Below, one piece after another: positions 8,828 to 15,369 of a stretch of DNA of 64,000 nt. Below the pieces are notes generated by a model. It worked only from the letters and a program-made list of their open reading frames with translations. It searched no databases and was not told the origin of the DNA. The DNA is taken from positions 1 through 64,000 of the forward strand of contig NZ_LXYR01000006.1 of assembly GCF_001650195.1 (NCBI RefSeq). The letters are read 5' to 3'. The position numbers and the translations under genes were made by a program. This DNA is from Phormidesmis priestleyi BC1401. Lineage in GTDB: Bacteria; Cyanobacteriota; Cyanobacteriia; Leptolyngbyales; Leptolyngbyaceae. How positions within the stretch are numbered: the stretch's first letter is position 1; each line of letters starts with the position of its first letter.

Positions 8828-9187
8828 ATGGTTCAGCGTGGTTCTAAAGTTCGCGTTCTTCGCAAAGAGTCCTATTGGTTTCAAGATCTCGGCACGGTTG
8901 CCTCCATCGATCAAAGTGGCATTAAATATCCTGTGATTGTCCGCTTTGAAAAGGTCGCCTACTCCGGGGTTAACACCAATAACTTTGCACTCAGTGAATT
9001 GATCGAAGTCGAAGCACCCAAGAAGAAGCCCTCAGCAACGATGCCGGGTGGAAAGAGCACTCCGATCGACCCGATTTCTCGTAAAACGGGAAGTGGAGTC
9101 TCAGGAAGACAAAGCGACAAAGCCGAAATACCAGGTGGCAGCGCTGTGGTAGAAGGAGATGCTAATCAAGGAACTGAAGCCCGCTAG
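8828..9187 (+). CDS. psaE: Photosystem I subunit IV PsaE, extended C-terminus
   Basis: Stromal subunit of photosystem I that helps dock ferredoxin and supports cyclic electron flow. Residues 1-65 match the SH3-like PsaE fold very closely: [37 protein letters not shown] and [14 protein letters not shown]. Typical cyanobacterial PsaE ends at about 70-75 residues; this one has 119. The extra tail of about 50 residues is rich in Gly, Ser, Pro, Lys and Asp and looks disordered. No frameshift explains it. The ribosome site is AAAGGAAAG, and a long-loop terminator at 9224-9284 ends the transcript. The gene appears monocistronic. Confidence 0.95.
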   Translation: MVQRGSKVRVLRKESYWFQDLGTVASIDQSGIKYPVIVRFEKVAYSGVNTNNFALSELIEVEAPKKKPSATMPGGKSTPIDPISRKTGSGVSGRQSDKAEIPGGSAVVEGDANQGTEAR

Positions 9188-9223
9188 AGTCTTCAAGTTC
9201 TCAAACGGCAAACTCTGATCATT

Positions 9224-9284
9224 AAACCTTAGACTAAAGACCAAGGGTGCATTGCATCGATTGTTCCATGTCTAAGGTTTTTTT
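9224..9284 (+). terminator. psaE terminator abutting mutM
   Basis: Arms AAACCTTAGAC (9224-9234) and GTCTAAGGTTT (9270-9280) pair perfectly over 11 bp around a 35-nt loop, followed by an uninterrupted T-run to 9284. The next base is the G of the mutM GTG start, so the terminator occupies the mutM translation-initiation region. The loop is longer than usual for an intrinsic terminator. Confidence 0.65.
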
Positions 9285-10115
9285 GTGCCAGAACTTCCTG
9301 AAGTTGAAACCGTCCGATTAGGGCTGAATCAAGTCACCTTAAATCAACCGATTCAGGGCGGAGATGTGCTACTCGATCGGACGGTTGCCTATCCAGTCTC
9401 TTCGATCGACTTCCTCATGGGATTGAACGGAACCTCGATCGTGCAATGGCATCGCTACGGGAAATATCTGCTGGCAGAGTTGAGTGACGGATGGCTCGGT
9501 GTGCATTTAAGAATGACGGGACAGCTTTTATGGCTCAACCAAACCGATCCGCTGCACAAGCACACGCGAGTTCGACTGTTTTTTGCGGACGATCGAGAGC
9601 TACGGTTTGTCGATCAGCGCACGTTTGGACAAATGTGGCGGGTGCCGAGCGATCGCGATCCCAAAACCATCATCACAGGGCTGCAAAGACTGGGACCCGA
9701 ACCTTTCTCAGCCGAGTTTTCGGATAGTTATTTGACTCAACAACTCAAAAATCGTCGCCGTCCGATCAAAACCGCTTTATTAGATCAGTCCCTGGTGGCA
9801 GGAGTCGGCAATATCTACGCAGACGAAGCCCTTTTCCTGACTGGGATTCGTCCTGAAACGCTGTGTGCCGATTTGAATCCAGCAAAAATTCAGCAGCTAC
9901 GATCGAACGTGATTCGCGTACTGCGAGACAGCATCAACGCCAGAGGCACGACCTTCAGCGATTTTCGAGATGTGTCAGGCGTGAATGGCAACTATGGCGG
10001 TATTGCCTGGGTGTATGCCCGCGATGGAGAAGCCTGTCGAACCTGCGAAACAGTCATTCAGCGATTAAAATTAGCCGGACGATCGTCCCATTTTTGCCCT
10101 AACTGCCAACGCTGA
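9285..10115 (+). CDS. mutM: Formamidopyrimidine-DNA glycosylase MutM/Fpg
   Basis: Base-excision repair enzyme that removes 8-oxoguanine and formamidopyrimidines and cleaves the strand with its N-terminal proline. The 276-residue protein starts PELPEVETV after the initiator, giving catalytic Pro2 and Glu3. That requirement fixes the GTG at 9285 as the start. The helix-two-turn-helix region contains DQSLVAGVGNIYADEALF, and the C-terminal zinc finger has CRTC and CPNC (near 249-252 and 271-274). No Shine-Dalgarno sequence is possible in the T-run just upstream. The stop shares one base with the ATG of the next gene. Confidence 0.94.
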   Translation: MPELPEVETVRLGLNQVTLNQPIQGGDVLLDRTVAYPVSSIDFLMGLNGTSIVQWHRYGKYLLAELSDGWLGVHLRMTGQLLWLNQTDPLHKHTRVRLFFADDRELRFVDQRTFGQMWRVPSDRDPKTIITGLQRLGPEPFSAEFSDSYLTQQLKNRRRPIKTALLDQSLVAGVGNIYADEALFLTGIRPETLCADLNPAKIQQLRSNVIRVLRDSINARGTTFSDFRDVSGVNGNYGGIAWVYARDGEACRTCETVIQRLKLAGRSSHFCPNCQR

Positions 10116-10345
10116 TGACTCCAGGTTTTGTCCTTCTCACGATCGTGATTATCTTAGGTTCGCTGCTCGTTTTGGCTCCGATCGTGGCTGATTATTACTA
10201 CGCTTGCCGCAAATTAGAGCAGACTGCGGACACTTCAGAAATGATTAGCAAACCGATCGCTGGGGGCTATCGCTATGTGTGTTGGTCTACGGGCACCGCT
10301 ATGATTGCAGCCGCGATCGTCCTTCTATTTCGGCTCGAATGGTGA
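10115..10345 (+). CDS. Small two-helix membrane protein, unknown
   Basis: A 76-residue protein with two hydrophobic segments (about 4-26 and 53-72) joined by a soluble loop containing YYYACRKLEQTAD. Its ATG overlaps the mutM stop by one base (TGATG), so it is probably translated by coupling in the same transcript. I do not recognise the family. The arrangement and topology suggest a real gene rather than a chance frame. Confidence 0.6.
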   Translation: MTPGFVLLTIVIILGSLLVLAPIVADYYYACRKLEQTADTSEMISKPIAGGYRYVCWSTGTAMIAAAIVLLFRLEW

Positions 10346-10428
10346 ACCGCGATCGCAACTCATTCAACTACAAATTGTCGAAGTTGGGATAATCTTGTTG
10401 AGTGAGTGGCGTAGAGGAGTGAAACCGT

Positions 10429-11658
10429 ATGTTGAGTTGGGATCAAAGTTCCAGCATTGCCCTGATGCAGCGAGAACGGGCATGGGTTGAGATCGATTTG
10501 ACGGCACTCACCCACAACATTCAGCAAATTCGGACTCTACTATCCCCTAAAACCGATCTGATGGCAGTCGTCAAAGCCGATGCCTATGGTCACGGATCTG
10601 TCACTGTCGCCCAAACCGTTTTGCAGGCAGGCGCAACGTGGCTAGGGGTTGCCACCATTCCTGAAGGCATCGAGCTTCGAGAGGCAGGAGTCGAGGCTCC
10701 GATTTTAATCATGGGCGCGACTCACACTGCCGAGCAAATTCGCGCGATCGCCCACTGGAATCTTCAACCCACTCTTTGCACGCCCAAACAAGCCCTCGTC
10801 TTTTCTGAAGCAATGGGCAACTCTTCGCATCGCCAGCCGCTTCCCGTCCACATCAAATTAGACACCGGAATGTCGCGGTTAGGAACTCCCTGGCAAAACG
10901 CGGTTGAATTTGTGCAGCTTGTTCAAAGATTGCCGAACTTGGCAATCGCCAGCATTTATTCTCATCTAGCCACTGCTGACGATCCTGATCCCACGATTCT
11001 GCGTCAGCAGCAGCACCGCTATGAGCAAGCCGTTCAAGCCTGCGGGTTTTCGACCAATTCAGAAAATTCTCCCAAGTTTCACCTTGCCAACTCCGCCGCC
11101 ACACTAACGGATGCCAATTTGCACTACGACCTGGTGAGAACTGGACTGGTGATTTATGGACTCTACCCGGCTGGGCATTTGTCCGATCGCATAGCCCTTA
11201 AACCTGTAATGCAAGTCAAGGCGCGAATCAGCCAAGTCAAAACCATCCAACCGGGCACAGGCGTAAGCTATGGCTATCAATTTGTTGCAGATCGAGAAAC
11301 TCAAATTGCGGTGATTGGCATCGGCTATGCAGACGGAGTGCCTCGTAATCTTTCCAACAAACTAACCGTCTTAGTGAGAGGGCAACGAGTTCCTCAGATC
11401 GGCGCGATCACAATGGATCAAATTATGCTGGATGTCAGCACTATTCCCGCTCTGCAAGAAGGAGAAGTCGTCACTTTGCTCGGACAAGACGGCAACCAGC
11501 AAATCTTAGCCGATGATTGGGCAACCACTCTGGGCACCATCTCTTGGGAGATTTTGTGCAGCTTTAAGCATCGCCTGCCTCGTGTCTCTGTTGGCAAACC
11601 TTACGGAGACCGTCGATCGGTATCTAGAACCTGGCATTCTTCCAATTTGCAAGCCTAG
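10429..11658 (+). CDS. alr: Alanine racemase
   Basis: PLP enzyme converting L- to D-alanine for peptidoglycan. The 409-residue protein has the PLP-lysine motif AVVKADAYGHG with Lys49, the substrate-side KLDTGMSRLG near 141-150, the second catalytic base in GTGVSYGYQF near 280-289, and a C-terminal beta domain with ITMDQIMLDV. A ribosome site AGAGGAG precedes the ATG by about 9 bases. It has an N-terminal extension of about 12 residues compared with many alr proteins, so Met13 is an alternative start. It appears to be transcribed alone. Confidence 0.93.
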   Translation: MLSWDQSSSIALMQRERAWVEIDLTALTHNIQQIRTLLSPKTDLMAVVKADAYGHGSVTVAQTVLQAGATWLGVATIPEGIELREAGVEAPILIMGATHTAEQIRAIAHWNLQPTLCTPKQALVFSEAMGNSSHRQPLPVHIKLDTGMSRLGTPWQNAVEFVQLVQRLPNLAIASIYSHLATADDPDPTILRQQQHRYEQAVQACGFSTNSENSPKFHLANSAATLTDANLHYDLVRTGLVIYGLYPAGHLSDRIALKPVMQVKARISQVKTIQPGTGVSYGYQFVADRETQIAVIGIGYADGVPRNLSNKLTVLVRGQRVPQIGAITMDQIMLDVSTIPALQEGEVVTLLGQDGNQQILADDWATTLGTISWEILCSFKHRLPRVSVGKPYGDRRSVSRTWHSSNLQA

Positions 11659-12173
11659 CCGATCTAGTTCGATCTTCGTCTACACGATAAAGTAAACTTT
11701 GTCACGTTGCCTCGGTTTCGCTCACCCGCACCCTCTTGTACTTTCGTCCCTAGTGCATGGCATAGTGCTATGAGTAAGTCAAATCGGAGATCTTGCAATT
11801 GATGAAGGAAGTGCTGGTTAAGAGGAAGGATAGTGACGGTCAACCATCTACTTGGCGGCTGCAACGGGCGATCGGGAAGCCTTTCTGTGCCAAAAGCAAC
11901 TCAGGGATTTGCAGGCTAATAACACGCCAGTCAGGATATTCAAGACTTGAGAGATTCGTTGCCTACCTGGTTAGGAAATCTCACCTCGACTTATCGTTCA
12001 ACCTCCTGGAGTCAGTATTTTGTTGAAGTTCTTGAGATTTTTGACTAACTTCCTTAACTAACTTCTCATAACGTTTCGCCTCATGACGCTCTCTTAAAAT
12101 AAGTTCAATCACACCCTTGACAAGCTCAAAGCTTTCTAAGCATTTCTCTTCAGAGAGTTCATGTAATCAATAG
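11659..12173. other. Decayed intergenic stretch upstream of the dead IS
   Basis: No intact gene is recognised. A 66-codon minus-strand frame (11664-11864) encodes a helical stretch with LRFDLLIALCHALGTKVQEG, and another minus-strand frame near 11981-12171 encodes a charged coiled-coil-like piece. Neither has clear start context or known homology. They look like leftovers of genes broken before or by the insertion at 12174. Confidence 0.4.
11981..12171 (-). pseudogene. Coiled-coil ORF fragment, unknown
   Basis: An open minus-strand frame ending at TGA (11981-11983) encodes a highly charged helix, including VIELILRERHEAKRYEKLV and VSQKSQELQQNT. The frame opens right beside the left end of the IS without an ATG; the only plausible internal start is a GTG at 12112. 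It may be the tail of a gene cut by the insertion. The sequence across the IS does not continue it on the same strand, so origin and function are unknown. Confidence 0.3.
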
Positions 12174-12212
12174 TTCGGACAGTTTTGACAGGAAAGCTAT
12201 CCATCCGATAGG

Positions 12213-13539
12213 GTGCCAATATCAACAAAGCACCGGATGAATAGCGATGGAAGCCATTGTACAGAGCCTACTGACCAAAGTGGGCGTTTTCGCAAACCGC
12301 AAGTGACGTTTTTGGTGACGTTGTTCTCGACGATTCTGGTAGTCTGCGGCAAAGTCAACTTCACGAACTTGAGTCGGTACAGTGAACTAAATGAGAAGAC
12401 GTACCGCCGACACTTTGAGAAAGCGTTTGAGTTTCTCCCCTTCACCGTTGAATTGGTGACGATGGCAACTGCCCCCAGCAGTCGGTTGCTGTGCGTCATG
12501 GACTGCTCGTTTCTCCCTGAAAGTGGGAAAGCCACGGCGGGGATTGACCACTTTTGGAATGGCTGTGCCAGTCGGGTGGAGAAAGGGTTAGAGGTGTCGG
12601 TGATTGGAGTTGTGGAAGTGTATACGCCACGGCGCATACACTATCCGCCCAGCAAACGCTGACCCACACCGAGTTGCCCGCCGAGATTAGTCGGATGGAT
12701 CAATATCTTTACCATCTCGAACAGGTGCGTCCGCATCTGCCGTCGCGAGTTCAGCACTTGGCAGTCGATGGAGCCTACGCAAAGGAACGCTTTGTCACGG
12801 GTACGGTGCAGTTGAAGTTGCAGGTGATCAGCAAACTGCGCTGTGATGCCAATCTCCGCTTTCTCTACACCGGAGTCCAAAAGCCCCGAGTTCGCAAGCG
12901 CAAGTATGACGGGAAAGTCGATTTCCAAGACTGCTCGCGCTTCACCTTTGTGGGAACCGTGCAACCGAACATTGACCTTTATAGCTACCGCCACATAGGT
13001 TAGGACAGGGACATTTTGGCAGCACGCGAAGCACACTACCAAAAATGTCCTAAGCAAAGTGGCGATGGCTATACATAGCGGTCGTCTGGTCAATGGCGCT
13101 CAAACGTCCGATCCGCTTGGCGTATCTGCTCAACCATCAAGACCCCAAGCGCCCTCGATTTGTGGTGCTGTTCTCCACCGATGTCCAGCAAACGGCCCAG
13201 GACTTGTACCGACTCTACCAACTGAGGTTTCAAATCGAATTTATCTTCAGAGATGCCAAGCAATTCACGGGGCTGCAAGACTGCTAAGCGCGTGACGTAG
13301 CGAAACTGGACTTTCATCTCCATGCCTCCCTCACCGCCCTCAACCTTGCTAGAGTCGAGGCTCAATAACACGACCCTGGCGACTCGCCCTTTGTGCTCTC
13401 GATGAATAATGTCAAACGGCGGGCCCTCACCGCTCATCTGCTCGACCGCTTTATTCGCAAGTTAGACTTGGAGCCGACTCCGATTAAATCTCACCCCAAC
13501 TATCAATCCCTACTGTCCTACGGCTCTATCGCTGCCTAA
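12213..13539 (+). pseudogene. Broken DDE transposase gene
   Basis: The transposase can be pieced together from three frames. The first runs from a GTG at 12213 with RFRKPQVTFLVTLFSTILVV and the catalytic-type VMDCSFLPESGK. The second, from about 12630, carries HLAVDGAYAKERFV. The third, from about 13085, carries the C-terminal block YQLRFQIEFIFRDAKQFTGL that contains the catalytic Glu of IS4-like enzymes. The damage comprises a frameshift near 12625-12660, a roughly 95-bp palindromic insertion at 12981-13079, and two in-frame TAA codons (13285-13287 and 13366-13368), both one C-to-T change from CAA. The element cannot make a functional transposase. Confidence 0.75.
12981..13079. repeat. Palindromic insertion inside the transposase gene
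   Basis: Outer arms ATAGCTACCGCCAC (12981-12994) and GTGGCGATGGCTAT (13059-13072) pair at 12 of 14 positions. Inner arms around TTAGGACA and TGTCCTAA continue the stem. ATAGC occurs at both edges (12981-12985 and 13075-13079). Transposase-like sequence resumes directly after it, so it looks like a small hairpin element that landed in the IS. Confidence 0.6.
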
Positions 13540-13550
13540 AATTGTCCGAA

Positions 13551-13716
13551 TCATTGGAAGAGATGAGAGTTTTGATGCGCCAAAACAGCCTCGCGAAGCT
13601 TTAGATCACTACCTTGCTGAGAGCAAGTACCCGTTCGCAGCTTCAAATCTACATAACCTTGTAAGTAGGTGGGCTGAATTAAATGTAAGACGAATGAGCG
13701 AACGTAACCAGTGCTG
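13551..13716 (+). pseudogene. C-terminal fragment of an unknown protein
   Basis: Directly right of the IS, a plus-strand frame stays open for 54 codons to TGA at 13714-13716. It includes FDAPKQPREALDHYLAESKY and SRWAELNVRRMSERN. It has no start of its own within the flank, so it appears to be the tail of a gene whose front was lost or displaced by the IS. The family is not recognised. Confidence 0.35.
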
Positions 13717-13760
13717 ACCAACGATTTTATGCTTTGTGAAGAAACTGATGCATCTTACAA

Positions 13761-14294
13761 ATGATTACGCCTTCCTACTTACCAATGGGGAATAAATGCA
13801 ATTCCCGCCATAAGCTTGCCCAAGATATTCTTATTAAAGACGATGGTACTCGTCGTAAGTCATTTGACCCCTATGACTGTCAAGAAATCAAACTCTCTGT
13901 CGAACCCAGCCAACCTTTCGCGGGTAAACTTACCTCAACTGGACAACTACCCAAGTGGCAAATCGATTTTCAACCTGATTGTGAGGAAGTATCGACTTGG
14001 GACGAGGTCTTTCACATAAAGGAACGGTACGAAGAAAATATACTGAACGAAGAATTCTATAGCTGGTTGAGATACTTTGAATCTTGGTGCAAATCTGCTA
14101 GTCTCTCAGCAAGTTCTGATCAGGGATTGGTGGATGCGCTTCGTCGTTATGCAACTCACTGTGAAGACATGGGGATTGGTGACCGCGCATTCTTAAAAGC
14201 AGCAGTATTTCGGATGCTGCAATCTCAATGTCAACAAGGTAACCAAAGACTCATCGACTTGCTCAAAGACGTTATGACTGACAGAAGTAGTTAG
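13761..14294 (+). CDS. Hypothetical protein
   Basis: A 177-residue soluble protein, not recognised. The N-terminal third is beta-like (KLSVEPSQPFAGKLTSTGQL); the C-terminal half is helical, with ILNEEFYSWLRYFESWCKSA and a Gln/Asp-rich end. It has no signal peptide, membrane segment or catalytic motif I can name. It starts at ATG 13761, without an obvious ribosome site. It sits in a decayed accessory patch beside the dead IS and its base composition is more AT-rich than the core genes, so it may be acquired. Confidence 0.5.
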   Translation: MITPSYLPMGNKCNSRHKLAQDILIKDDGTRRKSFDPYDCQEIKLSVEPSQPFAGKLTSTGQLPKWQIDFQPDCEEVSTWDEVFHIKERYEENILNEEFYSWLRYFESWCKSASLSASSDQGLVDALRRYATHCEDMGIGDRAFLKAAVFRMLQSQCQQGNQRLIDLLKDVMTDRSS

Positions 14295-14380
14295 CACAAT
14301 CGCTCTGTCGCTTCAGATAATACTCTGATTTCAGGAGGCGATCGCCAATTCTCTAATTCATGTAAGCGCTTTAAGCCCAG

Positions 14381-14417
14381 AAAAAACGGACGCAAAATGA
14401 ATGAGTTTTGCGTCCGT
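14381..14417 (-). terminator. Terminator-like hairpin, minus strand
   Basis: Arms ACGGACGCAAAA (14386-14397) and TTTTGCGTCCGT (14406-14417) form a 12-bp perfect stem with an 8-nt loop. Read leftward it is followed by a U-run (plus-strand As from 14381). The nearest minus-strand gene ends at 15370, so it may stop antisense read-through from the subtilase gene. It is about 90 bp past the plus-strand gene ending at 14294 but has no T-run in that direction. Confidence 0.55.
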
Positions 14418-14465
14418 CTGCCGATTCCTCTAGAGAGGAGAACACTGTAGAGAACTATAAAACTA

Positions 14466-14506
14466 GTTGAGATTTACTTGCAATAGCACTGCAAGTAAAT
14501 CTCAAC
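14466..14506. repeat. 17-bp perfect hairpin
   Basis: Left arm GTTGAGATTTACTTGCA (14466-14482) and right arm TGCAAGTAAATCTCAAC (14490-14506) are exact inverted repeats around a 7-nt loop. There is no adjacent T-run on either strand, so it does not look like a simple terminator. It lies just upstream of the pstS-like remnant. Confidence 0.75.
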
Positions 14507-14626
14507 AAATTCTTAGAAAAATCCTGTCCACTAGATTTCGCAGAATTTTTTTACCTGCAACCTGCCGAGATTACCTGAAACAGAGACAGGAAGAGAGTAT
14601 GATGACTCAAACTTTTGACCTACTGA

Positions 14627-15076
14627 GGTTTCCCGATCACTCCCTTCAGCCGAAACCTGAAAGCAGGCGGCACCGTTGATTTCTTCTACGAAAAGGTTTT
14701 AGACAAGACTCCTTTCGGCTCGAATGTCAAAGAAGTGTCTAACACCACTTTAGCCATTCGCCAAGTTGCAACCACGCCGGGAAGCATCAGCTATGCAACC
14801 GCCTCCGAAGTCGTCAACCAAAAGATGATTCGACTTTTGGCGCTAGGAAAAGATGCTAATCAGCCCTCAATCTCCCTCTGCACCAGCGAAGACTGCACCA
14901 CAATTAACAAGGCTGCCTTTGGTGACGGCTCTTACCCTTTGACTAGACGACTGTTTGTGATTCTTAAACGTGACAGCAAAGTGGATGAACAAGCGGGAGT
15001 TGCCTACGTAAATCTGCTCTTGAGTAGTGAAGGACAAAGCCTAGTCGAGCAACGAGGATTTGTCCCTGTCCGCTAA
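14627..15076 (+). pseudogene. Phosphate-binding protein (PstS-like) C-terminal remnant
   Basis: The frame opens after a TGA at 14624-14626 and reads ITPFSRNLKAGGTVDFF, then SNTTLAIRQVATTPGSISYA, FGDGSYPLTRRLFVILKRD and LLSSEGQSLVEQRGFVPVR. These blocks match the C-terminal lobe of PstS/SphX-type periplasmic phosphate-binding proteins. The signal peptide and the whole first lobe (about 150 or more residues) are missing. An ATG at 14735 would allow a 113-residue product, but it lacks a signal peptide and half of the binding cleft. This is a truncated gene in the decayed patch. Confidence 0.75.
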
Positions 15077-15081
15077 ACAAC

Positions 15082-15233
15082 AGACCTCCTGCGTGAATCT
15101 GGACAGCCCTCCTCACGAAGTGGGGCAAGCCCTCCCCAACCCTTCTCCCCAGGGAGAAGGGAGCTAGAACCTCTTGTTCCCTCTCCCTAGGGAGAGGGCT
15201 AGGGTGAGGGCGAAGTATTCGTGCAAGAAGTCT
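15082..15233. repeat. MITE-like inverted-repeat element, copy 2 (inverted)
   Basis: This matches the 6147-6295 element in inverse orientation, including the blocks CCTCCTCACGAAGTGGGGC and CCCTCCCCAACCCTTCTCCC. The left end AGACCTCCTGCGTGAA is intact; the right end (reverse complement AGACTTCTTGCACGAA) has diverged. It starts six bases after the pstS-like stop. Confidence 0.8.
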
Positions 15234-15274
15234 AACGTAGAGAGGCTAAATTAAACGCAACTTGTGAGGGTGGA

Positions 15275-15333
15275 TTTCGGCTCTGCTCAACCCGCTAGGA
15301 GTTCTGGCTTTTGAGCGTTGAGCGGAGCCGAAA
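15275..15333. repeat. Second inverted-repeat family, copy 1
   Basis: TTTCGGCTCTGCTCAA (15275-15290) and TTGAGCGGAGCCGAAA (15318-15333) are near-perfect inverted repeats about 27 nt apart. A related pair with the same arms occurs at 54924-54974. It lies about 35 bp past the stop of the subtilase gene. Confidence 0.65.
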
Positions 15334-15369
15334 CACGTCTTACCGTTAATTCTGTCTACCTGGATATAT

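Larger units (their letters stand above)
12174..13550 (+). mobile_element. Inactivated insertion sequence (IS4-superfamily-like)
   Basis: A 1.38-kb element with imperfect terminal inverted repeats: TTCGGACAGTTTTGACAG at 12174-12191, and at 13532-13550 a sequence whose reverse complement is TTCGGACAATTTTAGGCAG. It holds a single decayed DDE transposase gene whose stop lies inside the right repeat. I cannot identify a clear target-site duplication, which fits an old insertion. The subfamily was not determined. Confidence 0.7.
14295..14626. other. Gene-free stretch with two strong hairpins
   Basis: It contains the minus-strand terminator-like hairpin at 14381-14417 and the 17-bp perfect hairpin at 14466-14506. 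A plus-strand frame across 14467-14679 is not supported as a gene: it starts inside the hairpin and runs out of frame with the pstS remnant. Confidence 0.5.

Noticed and set aside
11793-12026. Plus-strand ORF of 77 codons
   Set aside because: No family character and overlap with a more plausible minus-strand frame; probably chance.
12197-13437. Minus-strand ORFs across the IS (12197-12637, 12641-13093, 13090-13437)
   Set aside because: They are shadows of the transposase; only the plus-strand frames give transposase motifs.
14467-14679. Plus-strand ORF of 70 codons
   Set aside because: It starts inside the 17-bp hairpin and is out of frame with the pstS-like remnant.
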